Shown here: positions 28,333 through 42,241 of the stretch, in pieces
Numbering within the stretch: the stretch's first letter is position 1
Layout of the letters: each line of letters opens with the position of its first letter
Assembly (NCBI GenBank): GCA_905160935.1
Contig: CAJHZI010000414.1
Location: 1-64,000, forward strand
Origin: Enchytraeus crypticus
Lineage: Eukaryota; Annelida; Clitellata; Enchytraeida; Enchytraeidae
DNA: 64,000 bases
Reading direction: 5' to 3'
Program-made: the position numbers and the translations under genes
The notes under the pieces: model-generated
What the model was told of the DNA's origin: nothing
The model's input: the letters and a program-made list of their open reading frames with translations, nothing else
Database searches by the model: none

Positions 28333-31300
28333 AGCTCTTTCTCTACTGCTCCCTCTTCCCCTAATCCAATCTGTATTAATTCATTGGCTTGAGCCAGTGG
28401 CGATGTCGGTAAGATGTTCGACCGTGGATCAGTCTGTGCGGGGTTCAAATCCTGGGCTCACTATGCCTACTATGCGAATAGATAAAAAAAAATTTTTTAT
28501 CTGTAAACTTCTGACTATTATTCGTTCGATTCATATGATTATAGACAGCAGATGTCTATCATTATTTCATTAAATCAGGTTCATTTACTGCTTGGTTAAT
28601 ATATATTTTCTGTACACTTTTAAATTCGTCATTTTAATTTGTAGCATATAACTACAACTGTAAATCTTGTTATTTGCTTCGTATCGGCTTTATGTGCTCC
28701 TTCATAATTTAAAACTGTAATAATTTATTGATTTTTATTGAAGAAAGAGAAAGGAAATAACGGTATTTTGATGCGATATTACAGAGAAGCCGAGCATAGA
28801 TTTGAGTAAGATCAAGGACATCACGGTGAACGCTGGTCAACCCATAAAGATCTCCATACCCATAAAGGGCTGGCCTCTTCCCACGACAACCTGGGAGCTG
28901 GGAGATGCTCCCCTGGATAAGGGAGGCAGGAATCAGATGGACACGAGGGAGGATTGCGTGGAGCTAATCGTCAAGGACTCTAAACGAGGGGACTCAGGAG
29001 AGTACACGGTGAGGCTGAGGAACCCCGCGGGCACTGCCGAGGCCACGGTCAAGGTCACCGTCCTGGGTGGGTGTTGTTTATATGTATAGCTCTGAAAATA
29101 AAAAGTGTCTCTTTTTAATCTAGTTAATTAATTTTTGACATTATAATTACATACTTTGATAAATTAATTAGGTTCAATAAAATCATCAGAAATAGATGCT
29201 TGTTAAGTTGTCTCGAAGTCTGTTAATTTTATGTGTCTCTCTTAACATGGCTGTGAAAATGACAGTTGAAATAAAAGTATTCAACTGAACTCTCTCTCTC
29301 TCTTAGTGCACTCCCTTCTGGCAGGTCCATGGTATATATCACTCTTCTCTCTCTTCCGCCTTCCTCTACATTTCCACATACATCTCTACATTTAAACTAA
29401 ACCATCATTCAGTGATAGTATTATAATATTAGTCGTCACTGTCTATCTTAATCAGTAGCTGTTCTAAATATCCTGTATTGAATTGCATTGAATCATTTCT
29501 CGTTCTATTTTGACCTGCCCACCTCTAGACCGCCCCGGCGCCCCCGTGGGGCCCCTGGAGGCCGTCGACACCCGTCCCGATCAGATCACCCTCGAGTGGA
29601 AGCCTCCCAAGGACAACGGCGGGGCCAGGATCGAGAAGTACGTCCTGGAGAAGAAGCCTAAGGGCTCGAACAAATGGCAGAAGGTTCCAGGCCACATAGG
29701 CCCCGATGAGACGCAGGCCACGGCTAAGAACCTGGACGAGGGACAGGAGTATGACTTCAGGGTGATGGCCGTCAATGAGCACGGGGAGAGCGAGCCCCTC
29801 GTCACCTCAGGGTCCGTCAAAGCCAAGTATCCATTCGGTGAGACCTCTACTGAAATATTAGACAATTTCATTAGAGATACACCCTAGGGATGATGACGAT
29901 GATGATTACATTACAGTACGTTAAATTACATAACTTTTACTTATATCAGCTTTACCACATTTCAGCCTCTATGCCTGCATCCTTTTGCTGGTGTTAAGTA
30001 ATAAACTTGTCATACTCAATCTTTAAACACCAACATTAAGAGAACTTTCTGAATATTTAGTTTTGGCAGACCCATGAATGAATTGGTTTCGCTGCGTGAT
30101 GCTGTAAGTTGGATAAAACGGCAATCTAAGTTATGTTATGGTGTTCAACAATTTCCAGATAATTATTATAATAATAATATCCGACAATTTTTATAGCGGT
30201 GTCATGGCCGGTATCCGGTCTTCGAGACCGCTTTACAGGTTCCTGGCAGGTTATTATTAATCCTTTCCATGGTTAATCATATCTTTGCTATTAATAGATA
30301 CACCTGGAAAACCTGGAATACCGGAGTGCACCGAGAAGACGGCGGACTCCATCACGCTGTCCTGGGACCCTCCTACCAGGGATGGTGGAAAGCCCATCAA
30401 GGGATACATCCTGGAGAAGAGAGATCCGGGATCAAAGCGATGGACAAAGTAAGTGGAGTTACTTGTGGATGAATCAATCAATCAATCAATCAATAGTAAT
30501 TTAACGTCCGGTTCCTCGCCATAAGGCAATGTCAGGGACGTAGAATGATACGAGGAAGGCGATGTCACGAATTGTGAAAATGTTTGACTACACCTGTTGG
30601 CTGGAGCCAGTGGCGACGTAGGTAAGATACTCGACCGCGGATCAGTATGTGCGGGGTGCAAATCCTGGGCTCTCTCGTCACTGACAGCGCTGTCGAGTGA
30701 GGAAACTGATGTGAACCCTAACTTTACCAACTTTACTCCACCTGTTCCATGAGATCTCCATGATTTGAAAGACATACGGAATGATATATAATAGCAGGAA
30801 CTAGTAGAGTATTATACTCTAATAGTTCCATAAATATCTTTTATTAGACCAACTGTTGCTTTATTGATCTGATATTAATAATTGATTTATTGATTGATTA
30901 GAAATTTATTTGTTGAATTGATGATTGTGGGATAATGAATAACAGTTACAGCTTGAGTTATGAATTTGGTTATTGATCAGTTAATTTGTTGATGCATTCA
31001 TTAGTTGATAGATTGATTAATTGATTGAATTTAGTTTAAAAATTAAAATCTATTAGATTAATCCATCGTTTGATTTACTTAATGATTTAAAACTGAGCGA
31101 TTGATTGAGTAATTGACCGATTGATTGACTGATTGATTGATTAATTGATTGACTGACTGAAAATGGTAAAGCTAAGGTTAACGTCAGTTTCCTCACTCGA
31201 AAGCGAGGACCGACTGACTGACTGTCAGACTGACCGACTGACTGATTGATCTATTGATCGATTGATTGATTGACTGATTGTAGGGTAACGCCTAACGAAA

Positions 31301-32798
31301 TTAAGGGCACAGAGTTCACGGTGAAGAACCTGATCGAGGGGAAACCCTATGAGTTCAGAGTGGCCGCGGTCAACGAGGCTGGACCGGGAGCCTACGCTGA
31401 AACTAGTGAGGCTATCAAACCGTCCGCTCCCATCAGTAAGTTCATGTGAGAATTGTCCTCAATAAGTTCATGTGAGAATTGTCCTCAATAAGTTCATGTG
31501 AGAATTGTCCTCAATAAGTTCATGTTAGAATTGTCCTCAGTAAGTTCATGTTAGAATTGTCCACAATAAGTTCATGCGAGAATTGTCCTCAGTAAGTTCA
31601 TGCGAGAATTGTATATTGTATAACAACACTTCGCATTTCGCACACCTTAATGTAGCCTATAGCTTGGAAAAATATAACTTCTGAGACAGTTTCCCATTGC
31701 TTTCCTCATTTCTTACTTTGTCTCCTTTTACGACACGTCCTGTTTACGTTTGATCCATTTTTCAGTAGCCCGAACACAACGCATGTCTGTGATTTTAACG
31801 AAGTGTATTTTAATAATTGTTAAACGCATTACAATGAAATTATCAAATATTGTTATCACTTTTAATACAACAATTTATACATTAAACCGTTAGACAATTC
31901 AGACCATTTTACTTTAACCAGTCCAGTGAATGTCCGAGATTTTACTCTCAGATAAGCGCGGCCGGGATTCGAACCCACGAGGGTTTAACTCACCTCTGGA
32001 CCTGTCATTTAAAACGTCATAACTTCACTTCATAACGTTACTTTATTACTAGAATGTCTTAATAGCGACGGGGTAACATCATGAACTTTTAAATGACAGA
32101 CCCTGAGGTGAATTGAACTCTCGTGGGTTCGAAACCCAGCCGCGCTGATCCGAGAGTAAAATCTCGGACATTCACTGGACTGATTACTCGGAAAATGGAA
32201 TAAATTTCCTAATGATTTGAACATGTTGTGTTAAAAGTGATAGATATCAACATGGTTTATCATTTCACTGTAATGCGTGTTTATTTTATTGCGTACACCA
32301 GGCGCACCTAAGGCCCTGCTGGACGGTATACCCAGTGAGGTTAGTGCAGTTGTGGGAGAGCCCTTCAAAATCAGGATCCCCTACAAGGGTTCACCAACCC
32401 CCCTGGCGACGTGGTTCAACGTGAGTGGTGCAGTTAATTCTATTTAAAATGTCTATATGACGCCCCTGACATCATCCTTGTATGAGGAAACGAACGTTAA
32501 ACCTTTATTATTACAATTATTATTATTATTATTATAAAAACATTCTAGAAATATGTACAATATTTAGACTAATATATTCTGTTTTATTCAACAATTACTT
32601 TAAATTTTGTTACATTGAGATGGATGAAGACAATAATGGATTTTGGAAATGAAGTTTTGTAGATTGCTGCAAAACTGTAAAAGAATGGAAAAATTAGGGG
32701 ATTGACTGATGATACAGAGAGGATTGATGAATGTCTATGTCTGTTCTTTTCCCGACCCTAGTTAAACTAGTATTAAAGTGGTGATGCTGATGATGTTT

Positions 32799-32837
<39 letters not shown>

Positions 32838-35800
32838 ATGATGATGATGATGATGATGATGATGATGTTGATTATGATGATGATGATGATTATGATGATG
32901 ATGATGATGATGATTATGATGATGATGATGATGATTATGATGATAGGTAGATAAAGACGTGACTTAGGTAGGTTGTAGTGGATGTGTTTAACGTTAAGGT
33001 ACAAAAGCACAATCCAGCTACCTGTACAACAATTAGTTCATGTTTACAAAAAATTTACTTTAAAACCTACATGAATTATTGATAATTAGCTTTTATTTAT
33101 TCATATTAAAATAGATCTGGGTGTTTCACGACTTCATTTTTTTTATATTTGAGTTGGTTGAATAAAAGTATCCATACACCCATCGACATGTTCATTACAT
33201 TTTGATTCTCTGGTTTTCGAATTGATAAATTAATCGATAGATTGATTCACTTAATCCGTACATTTGATTGAACTGATTGATTAACAGGGTGGTAAAGAAT
33301 TGGTCGAAGATGGAAGGTTAAAGTTCGAAGTCACCCCCGATGAGATTATTCTCACCTGCACGTCAGCGCAAAAGGACGACCAAGGCAGATACTCGGTTCA
33401 GCTGAAGAACGAGAAGGGGTCGGATACGGCCTATATCAACGTAAACATCGTCGACAAGCCCTCCTCCCCTGAGGGGCCCCTTGAGGCCTCCAACATCACC
33501 CCCGATTCCTGCAAGCTCTCCTGGAAAGCACCCAAGGTTTAAATTCTTCGATAGCTTGGCTTGTGTGATGTTCTGTTGTACCTTTGTAACTTTGTTATAC
33601 ATTTTTGTTGTATCTTTGCATCTTTTTATATTATTTTTATGTTGTATTTTTATAACAGATTTCTTACTTGTATAATAAAAAATGATAAATTTTTTAAATT
33701 TATATAATAAATATTGACTGATTGATTTATTGTACCTCACACAACGACTGATTGAGTTATCGTGCATCACAGAGTGACTGATTGATTAATCATATCTCAC
33801 AGAGTTATTGATTGATTAATCGTACCTCACAGAGTGACGGGGGTAAGCCCATCAGTCACTATGTGGTGGAGAAGCGGGATAAGAAGTCCGGGAAGTGGAC
33901 CCCGGTCAGTAAGTTCTGCAAGAACCCGGAGTGTGATGTAGGAGACCTGGAGGAGGGAGAGCAGTATGACTTCAGGGTGACAGCCGTGAACGAGGCAGGG
34001 GAGAGCGAGCCCCTCGTCACCGACAAACCCATCACAGCCAAGCACCAGTTCAGTAAGTACAGGCTCCTGTGTAGTATAGGCACCAGTTCAGTGAGTATAG
34101 GCTCCTGTAGGCACCAGTTCAGTGAGTACAGGCTCCTGTGTAGTATAGACCTTTTATAATATGTAGCGGTAACACTGTTCACACAATTGTTCACACAATA
34201 AACAAAGCCTAGTGGAGGAGTAGGTAGGGGTGTTTGCTTCTATTGAAGGCTGGAAATATTCTAGATATTCGTATATATTTATTATGTATTTCTTCATTTA
34301 TTAACAGAATGGTATTTTAAATTACAAAAAAAGTATATTTCAATTTCTTGTCAAATGATGATAAACATATGTCTTAATTTACAGATAATATATGTCTAGC
34401 TAGAATATCTAGAGGGGATATATTACATTTTAAGGATATATTACAGTGCAGTGGCCTTCCGTAAAACAATCAATTTCATGATTGCACAGTGGCGCCGCTC
34501 AAACGAATGAAATAATACATTGGGTGAATTTACAAAGTAAATACCTTTTAGAAAAGGTCTATAGGCACCAGTTCAGTGAGTACAGCCAACTGGTATATCT
34601 GTTCTGGTTATGTTGTAACTACAACTTGAAGTCACTCTTGCTATCTAACGACTTATATTGTATAATTTTGCATATATAATGTTACACTTCTATCCTCTCT
34701 TGCCTAACTCACAGCTCTCCCTGTATTTAGCCTCACCTGAAGTGCTTAATATCATCGCGGATGTGATGTGTATCTGGGTCTAGGCAGAGTAGCCTACTCG
34801 AACTTCTCATTTTTATTTCTTATGCTTTTCATTTGTTTTAATCAATGAATCAATCAATAAGAATTTAAGAGACGTCCCCGACATTACCTTATGGCGAGGA
34901 ACCGGACGTTAAATTCTTATTGATTGATTATCATGGATGACTGTGCGCAGATGCTCCAGGTAAAACTGGAGCACCTCTGGTGGAGGACGTCGATGAGGAC
35001 TCGGTGACGATCTCCTGGACTAAACCACGTGACGATGGCGGAGACAAGGTCAAAGGTTATGTGGTGGAGGTCAAAGAGAAGGGCTCCAACAAGTGGAAGC
35101 CAGTCAACGAGAAGAAGCCTTGCTCAGACACGAGGTTCACTGGTGAGTGGCGCTCAGTTATGATCAGTATGTGCTGGGTTCAAATCCTGGGCTCGCCCGT
35201 CACTGACGTCGCTTTCGAGTGAGGAAACTGACGCTAATATTAGCTTTCCAAGGACCATCTCGAGATCTTGATAGGATTAGATAATTTTTCCTTCCACCCA
35301 TGGACTCATTACCCGGTTAATTTGCTTTGCCTATGTGAATACGTAGGCCTATAATAAAGTTATTGATTTAGAACATCAAACACCAGAAACTCCACACAGT
35401 CTTCATACGTATCGATAAAGGTTTCACAACGAATAACAATCGAAGCCGTGAACTCTTTTTATCTTTAACCAAGAGTATTTTATTTTATCTTATGTAAACA
35501 TATAAATTTGAAACTTACAAATATCTCTGTCTACAGTGTCATGCTAACAACACTTATCAACTGTTTGCTATATCGCTAGGTTAGGGATCAGTTCCCTGGT
35601 CTAGGCACTGTAGAGTACTCTAACTTCTCATTCTCAATTGTTTATTTCTTATGCTTTTCATTTGTTTTACTTTTATATATTTCTGCTTTTCAGTGGGCGA
35701 CCTGGAAAAGGGCAAGGAATATGAGTTCAGAGTGCGAGCTAAGAATAGAGCTGGTTTAGGAGATCCCAGTCAACCTACTGAGCCGGTCCTTACCAAGGCT

Positions 35801-38800
35801 AAAGCTTGTAAGTCAGGCTACGTAAAATACCCGTTTAACGGCGATTTCTTTCCTTTGTTTGACATGAGTGATGGTCGAGTCAAGATTTGAACCCATCGCC
35901 CCTCTGATCCGCAGTGAGAAACCTAACCAATGAGGCCATCTGGTTCAGTTCTGCTGCAGTTAAAGATTATATTAATGTAATATCTAACGAAACAAAATTG
36001 GTTTAAATTAAATTTAACTTTGAGTTTATTTCTGTCCCTCTTTATTTGATCATAAATCATTTCAAATGTACAATTCTCTCCCATTATCTCTCTCTCTCTC
36101 TCCTATTCTCTTTCTTTCTCTCCTATTCTCACTCTTTCTCTTTCTCGTAATTTTCTGTTTAGCATATGGGCTCTCGCTGGTTGTGGAGCTTATTATTATA
36201 ATATATATTTTTTAATAATAATAATAATAATAATTATTTTTTTTTTTTTTAAATTATTTTTTTAATGCCCTGGGCTGTAAAGGGCCCTGGGCTAAAAAGT
36301 AAGATAAAAGAGACTTTATTTAATTAAAAGTTTTTTAAAAAGCGATTAAAATAATTCCTCTGCACTCTGGGAAGCCGCTTATTATTATTATTATTATTGT
36401 TATATCTAAATCTCTCTCTACTGGTCTAATATATTTCGGTATCATCTCATATTTGAGGTATTTAAGTATACACATTGTATCCATTTAAGTAGGAAGTGTA
36501 TCCACTGAAGTAATTATGATTCTGTGTAGCCAAGGCCTCACCCCCCGGACTGCCGAGCATTGAGAAGATAGGCAAGAACTACGTCGACCTCAAGTGGACC
36601 AAACCCAGTAACGACGGAGGCAGTCCTATCAAAGGTTTACTTCATTTAATTCATTGTTACACAGCATAATTATTATGGTCATTTGATTTTACTAGTTGAT
36701 GTTTAAATTTATTTGAGAGTTTTTCTCTCAGTTATTTACAAAATATTGCAAATATTTTGCAATATAATTATGATTATATTTCACTAAACTTAAACACTAA
36801 GTCCTAATCCTACGGTGGTCAGCTAGATAGGGCACGGTTGTGTCCTCTCTGATAGGCGTAGGTCTCTTACTCTAACTCTTATTTGAATGTTTATGTTTAC
36901 GTGAACTCTAATATGTAGGTTGCTCACTGTTATTTATTTTTAGTTTTCTGTTTATGTTTATGGTTTCGAATTGAATTGCATTGAATAAACATCTCTCATA
37001 TTCTTATTAACGGTAAACTATTACATTAAATCCTATCTATCATTAACTATAAATCATTAACTTAAATCCTATCTAATCATTAAGTTCTGTAAATCATTAA
37101 CTTAAATCCTATCTAATCATTAAGTCCTGTAAATCATTAAATTAAATCCTATCTAATCATTAAGTTCTGTAAATCATTAACTTAAATCCTATCTAATCAT
37201 TAAGTCAATTCTATTTTTAACTCGCTGTTAACAGGCTACAAGGTTGAGAAGCGCAGACCGGGCGGGGCCTGGGAGATAGCCACGCCCCTGCCTGTGCTGG
37301 GGGAGAGCGCTACTATACAGGACCTAGACGAGGGGGAGGAGTTTGAGTTTAGAGTGGCAGCTGTCACTGACGCAGGCACCGGTGACTTCAGTCTCAATAC
37401 AATGCCAGTCAAAGTCTACGAACGTAAAGGTACCATTAATCAATCAATCGAACGATCAATCGATAGCGTCATCTATCAATCGATCAGTTAATCAATTCAC
37501 TAATTATTCCATTGATCGATCTGTTGATGTAACAGTACAACAGTGTCTGCTCTATGAAATATTTCCATGCAGCCTTGGGAGACTATATTACAATAGTACA
37601 AATCAATCAGCAGCCTAAATAATTTTTACATCTTTGGTTCAATCAATTAACCAACCATCAATCAGTCAATAAAAATTTATCGTCCGGTTTCTCGCCTTAA
37701 GGCAATATCACGGACGTCTCATTCGTCAATCATTCAGTTAAACATTCTTGACTGAATGTTTAACTAATTGAGTGTAATCAATCAATAAATGAATCAGTTC
37801 ATGCTATCAATGAGAAAGAGAAAAAGCCAACATTTTAATAAATTAATTAAACAATAGCCAAGCAATCAATCAATGATTCAATAATCCAATTGATCAGTCG
37901 ATCAATCATTCAGTGACTCATGCCTCAACCTGCTTCTTCTAGTTAACATCGACCTCTATTTATTAAGCTCTGTTTTAAACTTTCTATTACTAGTTATATA
38001 ATTGTTATTATTATTATTATTGTTATTATTATGACTATTATTATTGTTACTATAGTTGTTCGACGTCCCTGACATTGCCTTAAGGCGAGGAATCGGACGT
38101 TGAATTCTTATTGATTGATTGATTGTTGTTGTTGGTGTCTCTAATGCTAATAACACTAAACTTCACATCTCATATTTTTACAGCCGCTAAGCTGCCTGAG
38201 TTCCTAAAGCGACCTGAAGATGTGACGGTGCCTATGGGCGAGGACGCTAAGTTCGAGGTTGTCGTGGATGGAGAACCGAAACCTGAAGTGAAGTGGTAGG
38301 CACTTATTGTTGTGTACTATTGTAATGTTGTCATCGACGACAGTGGTACTCTTCTTCTTCAGTGCACTGCCAAGTGGCAGGTTCAAGGTACATGTTCATA
38401 CTCAAAGTCTAAAAGTGGCTCTCTAACTTTTGTTATTGTTAATATTATTATAGGGGGCCCACCTCGTCATAAGCAGAATCCCCCAAGAATACTGGTATAT
38501 CAAAAGAAATGTTTAGATGGTTTAAAGATCCACTGGTATGTGGACATGAGGAGAAAGACCGAATATTGAGATGAGTGGAGGCGTTATGTACGTTGGACCT
38601 GCCAGTAGGCAGTGCACAAAGAAAGAGATAATGGTCATAATGGTATTTATAATAGTATAGTATTTATTAGTATTCTGAATATCAATCAATCAATAAGAAT
38701 TTAACGTCCGGTTCCTCGCCATAAGTCAATATCAGGGACGTCTCTTGTGGACTCTACACAAACAATGCTGTGAATACTGATCTATTTATGCCCTTGATGA

Positions 38801-41030
38801 ATCCAGGTATATGGATGGAATTGAGATCAAATCCGGTGGAAAGTTCAGGATCATGGATGACGGAGACAAGGTACAGCTGATCGTGAAGGGGGTGGGTAAG
38901 GATGATGCTGGGGACATCACCTGTGAGTGCGTCAACTCTAAGGGCAAGGACACCGCGGTGGCCAGGCTTAGAGTCCAGAGTAAGAAATATCTCATATCTC
39001 TATCAAAAATGTCTCTATCAATCTCTATCAAATTATCTCTATCAAATTATCTCTATCAAATTATCTCTATCAAATTATCTCTATCAAATTATCTCTATCA
39101 AATTATCTCTATCAAATTATCTCTATCAAATTATCTCTATCAAATTATCTCTATCAAATTATCTCTATCAAATTATCTCTATCAAATTATCACTACCAAA
39201 AATTTCTCAATCAAAATTATCTCTATCAAAAATATCTAAATTAAAAATATCTATCAAAAACATATAATAATTAGATATTCATCGTCCATGATCGTAATAA
39301 AATAATTAAATAATAACATTAGACTAATTTACATTAACATTATCATCACATAATAGGTGTATCGCTACTTCAAGAGCTCTCTCTAGGTTTCATTTATCAT
39401 ATTTCTTAAATACATTGTAATGCATCGCTGTGATAATATGCTGTACTTGTTCTAATGACGTCCCTGGCACCTTCCTTCTATGAGGAAACGGACGTTAAAC
39501 CTTTATTATTATTAATTCAGCTCCACCCCAGGTGGAGAAGGAACTGAGGGAGCAGCAGGTGGACAAAGGGGAGACCCTGAAGCTGAAGATACCGTTCAGC
39601 GGCACGGGACCCTTCTCGTTCAAGCTGAAGAAAGACAATCGAGAGGTACCGGGCAGTAACGACCGGGTGAAGCTGATACCCTACGACGATTACGTCATAC
39701 TCCAGATCAGAGGTGTGTGGCTGTGGAATACAGCGAAATACAATGAGATACCTTGCAATACAGTGAAATACAATGAGATACCTTGCAATACAGTGAAATA
39801 CAATGAGATACCTTGCAATGCAGTGAAATACAATGAGATACCTTGAAATACAGTGCAATACAATGTGATACCTTACAACGAAGTGGAATACAATGCGATA
39901 CCATACAATACGGAGCAATACAATGTGATAACTTACCATACAGCGAAATACAATGCGATACGATACTATTTAATACGATATGATACGACGCAATACATAC
40001 TTCAGATCAGAGGCTTGTGACTGTGCAATACAATGCAATAAAATATTATACGATACGATATATTGCGATACAACGCAATGCAATCTGATACAGCACAATA
40101 ATACAAAGTAATTCAATATCATACTATTCGTATACATGTTGCAGAGGCGAGGAGCAACATAACTGTGTAACATGTTGCTTATGATCCCATATGATGTATC
40201 CCATATGATGTATCCCATATGATGTATATGATCCGTATGATGTATCACAGCCGCGCTGATCTGAGAGTAAAACCTCGGACATTGCGTGGACTGGCTACAC
40301 GGAAAATGGTCTAAATTGCCTAACGGTTTAAGCATGTGGTACTAAAAGTGATAGATATCGACATACATGTAGTTGATCATTGCGTTATAATGCGTGTTTT
40401 ACCTTCTTATGTGGCAAAATAGTTCTGCGTATCTAACAAAATCTGACTGTGTAACGGAGAAGTGACTAATCGAAATCTGACATGTGTGACTGTCATATGA
40501 CTACAGAATGTGTCAATGGCGTAGGGGTAACGTCATGAAGTTTTAAATGACAGATCCTGAGGTGAATTGAACTCTCGTTGGTTCGAATCCCAGCCGCGCT
40601 GATCTGAGAGTAAAATCTCTGACATTCACTGTAAGGTGATATATGTGATATGAGTGATATGTGTGTGATGTGTATGGTGATATATGTTTTGCTCAGACGC
40701 TAACCCCGATGATACGGGTAAATACAAGGTCGAGATATCCAACGATAGTGGCACCAGCACGTGTGACGTTCCAGTCAAAGTTAAAGGTTAGCGATATCTT
40801 AATATACCAGAGAGATAGGTCTAAGCTTTAATCAATTTTGTTATTATCATTAAATGATTATTTGTAGAATTTAAGGTATAACGTCAGAGTTATTTATAAT
40901 TTGCATCCAGGTGGTAGTACTCCCTAGTAGTGTCTGGATGTTAGACCCCCTATTAGTGTCTGGATGTTAGACCCCCTAGTAGTGTCTGGATGGTAGTACC
41001 CCCTAGTAGTGTCTGGATGCTAGACATATA

Positions 41031-41090
<60 letters not shown>

Positions 41091-42195
41091 GCTGTACCCG
41101 GGCCCTGTGGCCCCCTGGCCGTGTCGGACATAACTAAGAACGCCGCCAGGCTGCGTTGGAGACCTCCCGAGGATGACGGTGGATCAAAGGTCACGCACTA
41201 TGTGGTGGAAAGACAAGAGATCGGCAAGCCTTATTGGACGACCGTGGCTTCCTTCCAAAAGGTAAATCTTTTTTACTTTGGAAAGTTTGCATATTTGCGT
41301 TTTTACTATTTTGCAATTCTTAATTTCAAATGGCAGCCAGTGATCAATTAATAATTTTTAGCGAAGTATAATTTTTAAATATTTTAACGTTCAAGCCGTC
41401 TCCGATATCTATCTGACCAATATCTTGATTGATTGATTGACCCATGTTACGATTGATTGATTGATTGTTTGGTTAATTGATTTCGTGATTGATGAATTGA
41501 TTGCTTGTTTGATCGATTGATAGCTTGCTTGATTGATTGATTGATTGCTTGCATGATTGATTGATTGATCGACCACGAAGGAACTGGACATGGACGTACA
41601 GGGACTGATAGAGCACAAGGAATACTTGTTCCGCGTGGCTGCAGCCAATGCTAACGGTGTGGGGGACTTCACCGAGACCCCGTCAGCCATTGTGGCCAAG
41701 ATGCCATTCGGTTAGATCACGTGACTCCTTCTCATTTCTTTTGGAAATCAACATTTTAGTGGCAAAAGACTGAAAACTAACACTCTAACGTCAGTTTCAT
41801 CTCTTGGAAGGGTGTTTACGACGAGAGATTTTCGGATTTGAATCCACCTCCTACTGATTCCAAGTCCAACGGCTTAATGGTTATGATATTGGATCAGACA
41901 AGATTATTTATTCTAAAGTTTTAAACAGACTCGATAATTTGATTACATGGATCTATTTCTTTAATACTTTACAATTATTTAATGACGTTTGACATTCCTA
42001 CTCGTAATTCTAGTTCTTGAGAAGCTGACGTTTACTGGAATAATAAATATTCTTCAAATTATCTCTTCGCTATATAATTCTTAGCTCTATTCAAAGAGTG
42101 ATTTTGCGAAAAACCTAATTAATTATTGCTTATTTTAATTAATAATTCACTAATTAATTTTAATTTTAATTATTTCACTAATTAATTAATTATAA

Positions 42196-42241
<46 letters not shown>

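Noticed and set aside
39532-39846. Exon extension past the donor at 39713, since the frame stays open
   Set aside because: The extra residues come from the tandem array; splicing at GTGTGT gives correct phase to the Ig end at 40697.
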